Positions 58,701 through 64,000 of a stretch of 64,000 bases of DNA are shown one piece after another. The notes beneath the pieces were generated by a model. The model was not told the DNA's origin. It saw nothing but the letters and a program-made list of their open reading frames with translations, and did not search any database. Each line of letters starts with the position of its first letter. Position 1 is the first letter of the stretch. The position numbers and the translations under genes are program-made. The stretch spans positions 2,542,001 to 2,606,000 of the forward strand of contig CM073196.1 in the NCBI GenBank assembly GCA_037042915.1. Direction: 5' to 3'. This DNA comes from Auricularia sp. M13. Taxonomy: Eukaryota > Basidiomycota > Agaricomycetes > Auriculariales > Auriculariaceae.

Positions 58701-59885
58701 CAGGGCCGTGGTGGCGTCAAAGGTTTTGAACCGTAGCCTGTTTAATTGAGATTGCAATTCAATCCTGTCGCGCTCAGTGAACTGGGGTGGCAGTCTGGAA
58801 GACGCTGCCGTTGGACTGACCCTGTTCCATACGTATGGCCATGTCCGATTGGCTCATTTGCGAGGAATGTGAAGAGAAGTTGCCGTGCATCGCGATGCGC
58901 GCCTTTCATAGCCCCTAGCATGCTCCGCTTTGCCCATTGAACACAGCGGACTGAACCTTATGCGGAGAGATATAAAATCTCAGTGCACATCCACGTATCC
59001 GCACTGGATTGAGATTGCTCTCCAATTCTGTACACGCGCTTTACATGTGCCGGGATCTCGCTGTTTGGACCGAACAAGCATGCGGGCATCGCGTGCAGAA
59101 AATAAGACAGAAGGTATGGTCTCTCTCCCCCGTGAGCTTTGGGTGAAATTCTCACGCGAGGAGTAGCTCGACTGTAAACAGTGTCGTTGCGTTTTCAGCG
59201 CTTTTCATCCAGAGCGCGGGAAGCACTTGTGCAAGTCTTCGTGTCGGCATTCGTTCGTATCGCTGTGGGCAACTCTACGATTTCCGCCCTGATGAATCTT
59301 TCAGGCCCGACAGGATAGAAAAGTTGGACATTGTGAACGAGAAATCCACGTATAACTGCATCCCCTGCGGCGCAAACGATACGGGCTCGCCGTCGAAAAC
59401 CGTCATTCCCAACGTCCCTGTCACTTCTAGGCCGCCGGTATAGGGATATGTTGTCCTCGGCCTTCGCCGTATATGCCGTGGTAGTGCCTCGAACCTTGTA
59501 TATATGTTGTCTACGCCGCTCGAGAGATGTTGCGCGCCGACGATGAACGAAATCAGACATTACCATATCATGGATCGCCGGTTGACCTCACAGCCACCGT
59601 CGATCTGCCGATCCCGCCTTCTTGCACATTCACCGATTCGGAGTGGCTCTATCAGACGAATTGCTCGTGTTTCGCTTCATGCATGTTTTACACATTAATC
59701 ATATTTTTAAGGCATGTTGAATACTGGATGGAAACGCGAACAGGATCGGGCGGAAGGTATTACATGGGTACAGTATAGGGCATTTGATCAACATCTTGAG
59801 CGGAACACTTTACATTGCCACATTAGAGGCTGACGGGGGACACGCGTGTGTAATAGTGTTGGGACGCCAGCGGATACGTGTGTAT
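55781..59885. other. 4.1-kb gene-poor region with gene relics
   Basis: No intact gene is supported. Relics include 58180-58260, which resembles the GS-x-ALQ part of the nucleotidyltransferase-like gene (IGPLIGGAQALQLYIQ against TGLLVSGSQALQFFAR), and several short stretches with C-x2-C pairs (about 57040, 58560 and 58670). Some of these may be exons of unknown genes, but splice structure could not be worked out. Confidence 0.5.
58150..58320 (+). pseudogene. Likely relic of the nucleotidyltransferase-like family
   Basis: The frame reads VRYLCYHEIGPLIGGAQALQ-LYIQCNRSD and parallels FREMQRHTGLLVSGSQALQF-FARVRYAGSD at 53541-53630, including the G-x-x-ALQ core. At DNA level CAGGC(C/G)CT(G/T)CAG(C/T)TT is shared. 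Neighbouring sequence cannot be aligned, so only a fragment remains. Confidence 0.4.
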
Positions 59886-62416
59886 TCATTCCCAGGTGGA
59901 TCCATCGCGAGGGTTCCATTCCTCGAAGCGGTCGTGGATACCATGACGCTCGTCGGCCCAGGAGAACTTGTCATCGGAGTGGCGAGTGATACGCGTGCTC
60001 CAGACACAGGACCCGGCTCTGATCGCGAACGATCCAAGGCTGGGGACATGCGAGACGAATGGGATGGCGATGGGTGTGCCATCGATGACGTCGTTGGTAC
60101 TGTCGCGCTCTGCGTTGGGGTGGAAGACGCTCAAACCGTTCCGCGGAACGTGTCCGTACGCGGCCGAGAGGAGCATATCGATTCCTGACGCGCCGTGGCT
60201 AACTGGACCCCGCACGGCGTTCACTTCAAGGTGACGCAGTGATCGATGACCCTGGAGTGCCTGCGCGTAGTCGTACGCGGGGCGGTCCCAGTCGCAAAAA
60301 GTGTAGTCCTTGTGGAACTGGCTTTCGCGTCGAACGAGACTGAGGCCGCGGAGACTTGGAAGGTTGTCGCGAATGAGTGCGAGGAATGAGACATGGACGC
60401 GATCCAACCCCTCGAGAACGAGTGTGGACAGCTCGGGATAGTGGGTGGCTAAAACATTGACGAGGTCGGTCAAGTCGCCCTGGAACATTCCCACGCGAGA
60501 GTGTAGCTTCAGTTTGCGGAGACGGCCAGGCTTCCCGCTTCGGAGGGCAGATCCCTCAAGCCAGCGGACCAAGGCGTCAGTGAACCTTGACGTGCCCTGA
60601 ATATGCAGAAGCTCGACGTTGTGGAGGTCTAGCGGGTCGGCGAGAAAGTCCGGATACCGGACCACCACCTCGTAGATGTCGAGTCCGTACGCGTAAATTT
60701 GTCGCAGCGCGGGGAACATTGACACCATGGACCACTGGTGACGATGCGTGTAGTGTTCGCCGTGGAACCCGATGGCCAGGTAGGTGATGTTGGCCAGACG
60801 CAGAGAGCTGTACGTCGCAATGACTGAGGCGGGAAACATCGAATAGCGTTCGACGGTGAGACGAGTGATGGAGGGGTGCCCCCGAAGATGCAGAAGGAGC
60901 CTCTGTGTGAATGCGAGACCGCTGAGGCGCACGTGTTCGACGACGCTGAGGTGAGCGAGCATGGAAATGATGCTGTTGTAAAATGGCTCGAAGACGCGCA
61001 TGTCGATTGCGTTGGGCAGAAGTTCGAATCTGTCTGTAAACGGCGGCCAGAGGGTCTCCCATTGGTTCTCAAAGCTGATATAGCGAACCCAGCGACAATT
61101 TTCCTTGTCGCGAGCATAGGTGCTCATGATGCTGGTCGTAATCCGTCTGTGTTGGATCATACTTTCGAGAATCTCAATGAAGAGCTCGTCGCGCGAGGGC
61201 GGAGACGGTCGGTGGAGGATCTCCATGTCGTAGTCAATGCGAAAGAAGGCATTCTGCATCTGCATCAGCCAAGTTGACGTATCGACGCAGGTTACGCACC
61301 TCCCGAATCCGACGTGAGCATAACTTGCGAAATCCTCGATTTGTGCTGGCAAGCATGCGGATGTTGCAGTCAGGTACACACGAGATTATCTCGAGGAGTA
61401 TCTCAAGCGGGAGATCGTCGATGAACAGGCTCTGGAACGAGGGGACTGGGTGCTCGTGGATGACCGAGAAGCTGTAAGCTGTATGCCATCTGGGATGAGA
61501 TGCTGCGGTCGACCATCGAAGGGATCGCGATAGCTTACCCAGGCGCCGGATAATGTCAGTGAAATCGTATGTGAACGAGATTGAGAAGGCCTTATAGAGC
61601 TCGTCCGTGAACTTCCGTTCGATGTCGATCCCGATCTTGTCCATCCAATACCTGACACGAGCAAAGGGCAGAACGCATTCGAGGGCGGCCAGGAACGCAA
61701 TGTAGCGTTCCAAAGCGTCTTTGTACGTCTACGGAATATCTCAGGAACGCGGCGGGCGAGCGAGGTTAGACGTACCATGAGGGAGCGAGGTCTGACCATG
61801 CCAGGGAGGCATCCCTGTGTGGTACTGAGGGCCGGCGATCTCGTCGTTCGTGCATTCCACGTACCAGGTGAAAGCCAGCGACCTTCTCGATGAAGTCGAG
61901 GGAGTCTGGGAGCTCCGAACGCCATTGCTGTGGAGTAAGTCGCGTCACGTAGCGCCAGACGGCGGAGGACCTGTTCGTGGTATATCGCACGAGCTGCTGC
62001 TGATTGTGTTGCATGGAGAAGGGCGAAGGGCAGACTATAGCACGCTTCAGCTTGGGTAACAGGATGCGGTGAATTATATGCCATGTATCCTGCGCGTCAA
62101 GCGTTCGTGGTGCCTCGTGAGAGTCGGGGTGTATGGACAGAGCCGAGCACGACGCAAACGGACCATTTGAAGCGACAGGCACGCACCAGCTACCTAATGG
62201 AATCATTGTGTCAGAGGGCTGGCTGCAAGGTGTTTGCGACGACAGGTTCGAGCGGCAGGCACTGTATGGTTGCCGCTGACTCGCGTGGGCCTTGCGCAGC
62301 GAGCGTGGGTTGGTCAACAAGGCGATCTTGGGCGCTGGACGCGGGTGGGGAAGGCACGGCATAACTGTGCACGGATAATCACTGTGCGAAAGATGATAAC
62401 GAGATGCGGTGGTCAC
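59886..62416 (-). CDS. F-box protein with LRR-like repeats (polypore family)
   Basis: Predicted substrate adaptor of an SCF ubiquitin ligase. Three parts read on the minus strand. The first exon (about 61766-62416) carries an N-terminal helical domain: DTWHIIHRILLPKLKRAIVC, YTTNRSSAVWRYVTRLTPQQ. The second (about 61286-61737) contains YKDALERYIAFLAALECVLP, then the F-box DDLPLEILLEIISCVPDCNI-RMLASTNRGFRKL. A clean intron (CGGGAG|GTGCGT...GATGCAG|AAT) leads to the long last exon (59886-61260) with LRR-like units such as VVEHVRLSGLAFTQRLLLHL, LHNVELLHIQGTSRFTDALV, ELSTLVLEGLDRVHVSFLAL and SLRHLEVNAVRG. The C-terminus is WADERHGIHDRFEEWNPRDG. The junction between the first two exons (61738-61785) does not close in phase with the obvious donor. 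The start is uncertain; candidate Met codons lie at 62200-62416. Confidence 0.75.
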
Positions 62417-63058
62417 CGTGAGACGGGGATCCAGACAGTTGGACCGAAAACGACCATAATCCTAGCCCAATAAGAGCTGTGCGAATCGCCGTCCGCTTAT
62501 AGCAAATCCCAAATATGATACGGAGTCCTTACAGTCAGACTATCGCACGTCAACGCGCCGCGCGAGTTCTGGTCGGGTCACGTTCCGTCGGCGGGCGAGT
62601 AGCTCAGCGAGCAGCATGCGCGGGGGACGAGTATCGAAGTGATGTCTTGCCTGTGTGACAGCAAGGCATAGGCCAGGCTGTGGGTGCGTTATCTCCCCGT
62701 GGTCGTCCTGGTCTTGCTCGCGGCGGTATTGACCGGTCTGGGAACATCCCACGCAACAACCCGTCGCGGCATCAACATGCTCTGTACTGAGCGTGTTGCC
62801 GTTACTCCTATCTGCTCGGCGTCTTGTCCATGTGAACGACTTTGATTAGGCACCGTTCTCTATGCGAAATTAAAGCGTGGGAATAGGTCGCAGCACCATG
62901 CTATATACATACAAGCTGCATTATCCGGTAACATTAAAACGGGACATACAAACAGATCGGGAATCATTATTTGGACGAGGACTATCAGATCGTAAGGAGA
63001 GCCCTTTTCATATCCGGAGCGTCCTTTCCTTTGGTGGCGAGCATGTGTGTCAGCTTTG
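62417..63058. other. Intergenic region, no gene seen
   Basis: About 640 bp upstream of the F-box gene. No supported feature. Confidence 0.5.
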
Positions 63059-63400
63059 TCACATGCGGTGAAAACAAAACGTCCAACTTGGGGTCGTCGA
63101 AGAGTTCGAGGATATTCTGATGAAGCTGTTAGCTTCAGGGGATCGTGGTAACGAAACACGGAAACGGACCAGGACCGTCCTCGCCTCGCGCACCCACAAC
63201 TGAGTCACCAGTGTATGCATTGAGAGGTTCTTGGCGGCGCCGTAGAGACGGTCCACGAACAGTGCGCCGTCAGCAGCTGTGTCGACCGGTTTCCAGAACG
63301 GCGAGTCGTAGAACCATATCAGGTCGCGTGCGTCCTCGAACTTTGCCCAGACAGCGCGCTGCAATGCGTCAGCAGTTGTCCATTCGTTTCTGTTGTACAC
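63059..63400 (-). other. Exon-like open stretch of unknown identity
   Basis: The minus strand reads YNRNEWTTADALQRAVWAKF, EDARDLIWFYDSPFWKPVDT and AADGALFVDRLYGAAKNLSM, which has a protein-like composition. No flanking splice sites or partner exons were found, so it may be one exon of a gene or a relic. Upstream on the same strand KHKHVYATAKDSVGR could belong to it in another frame. Confidence 0.35.
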
Positions 63401-64000
63401 GACCGACCGAGTCCTTGGCCGTGGCGTAAACGTGCTTGTGTTTAATGCGTTGCGGGGCCATCGTACAACGGTGGAGCGAGTCGCTTTGGGTATCCTGAGA
63501 GCGCGTCTGAGCTGCGTTCCGCACGGTTTGGGGTGGACACCGACCGCGCAGTGATCGCGTTGGGTTCAGCTAGCGCCGTGGACCTTCGCCGCGGGGCAGG
63601 AGCGGGCAGGGAGGATGGATTTGGACGATGGTCGTGGAGGTTGCGCTGAGCTTTATGTGTTTCGGCGGGCGGTTGATACTAGAATATGCATGTATTGTGG
63701 GGTTCTCAGGCCGCGGACAAAACTGGTAAATACAGGGGGTACCCGCGAAAGGAGTCATTAAAACGTAACTAGTTATTTCGAGTCATTCGAGAAGATTAAG
63801 ATTGTCGATATTGAGCTACGCCTTAGGAGCCGTCTCTGCCATTTCGACGTCAGCGCCATTCACGGCGCCTGTCACGTGCGGTGAACTTCTGACACGTGAT
63901 GCTGCAGATTGTGTAATTGTACCTTGTTTGTTGGTCAGGTCACCGAGCACGCGGCGGGTGATCGTCCCGGTTTCCGCGATTCTCTTGCGTTTCAGTTTCT
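63401..64000. other. Right end, nothing supported
   Basis: 600 bp with no recognisable gene. Two CACGTG E-box motifs occur at about 63872 and 63893, of unknown relevance. Confidence 0.45.

Overview
The window is nuclear DNA of a filamentous basidiomycete (Agaricomycetes). Genes are split by many short introns of about 46-90 nt with CTRAC-type branch points. Coding DNA is GC-rich, intergenic gaps are often under 150 bp, and the genes are mixed on both strands. Several families at the right end (polypore-type F-box, nucleotidyltransferase-like and large orphan proteins) point from memory to Polyporales; this was not checked against a database.

Left part (1-43,070) is compact and mostly housekeeping. 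In order: BET4 Rab geranylgeranyltransferase alpha (cut by the left edge), SYF1 splicing factor, an unknown conserved protein, a WD40 protein, a nitronate monooxygenase, an orphan gene, SSF1 ribosome biogenesis factor, cytochrome c heme lyase, a PKA-type kinase, a ZUP1-like deubiquitinase, a fungal multi-pass membrane protein, a basic coiled protein, COX16, adenylosuccinate synthetase, TSC1/hamartin, NAC alpha, a 67-residue one-TM protein, an SLX8-like RING protein, GRC3 polynucleotide kinase, RRP3 helicase, ATP synthase subunit i/j (ATP18), ALG3 mannosyltransferase, an MFS drug:proton antiporter, an aldo/keto reductase and ECO1 cohesin acetyltransferase. SSF1, GRC3 and RRP3 all act in ribosome assembly; COX16, heme lyase and ATP18 act in mitochondrial energy conversion.

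Right part (43,070-64,000) changes character. No housekeeping gene is recognisable. It holds lineage-specific genes (a proline/alanine-repeat protein, a small zinc-finger-like protein, a large polypore-type orphan with several frame changes, an intact F-box/nucleotidyltransferase-like gene, an F-box/LRR-like gene) separated by 1-4 kb gaps with decayed copies of the same families.

Main points of interest: a 739-bp foldback DNA element with a perfect 9-bp target duplication lies in the short divergent promoter between RRP3 and ATP18; at least six introns use GC-AG borders; one BET4 exon is only the start codon; single-base frame shifts recur inside otherwise well conserved genes, which suggests consensus errors in the assembly; and a decayed tandem copy of the 52.4-54.7 kb block lies at 55.0-55.8 kb.
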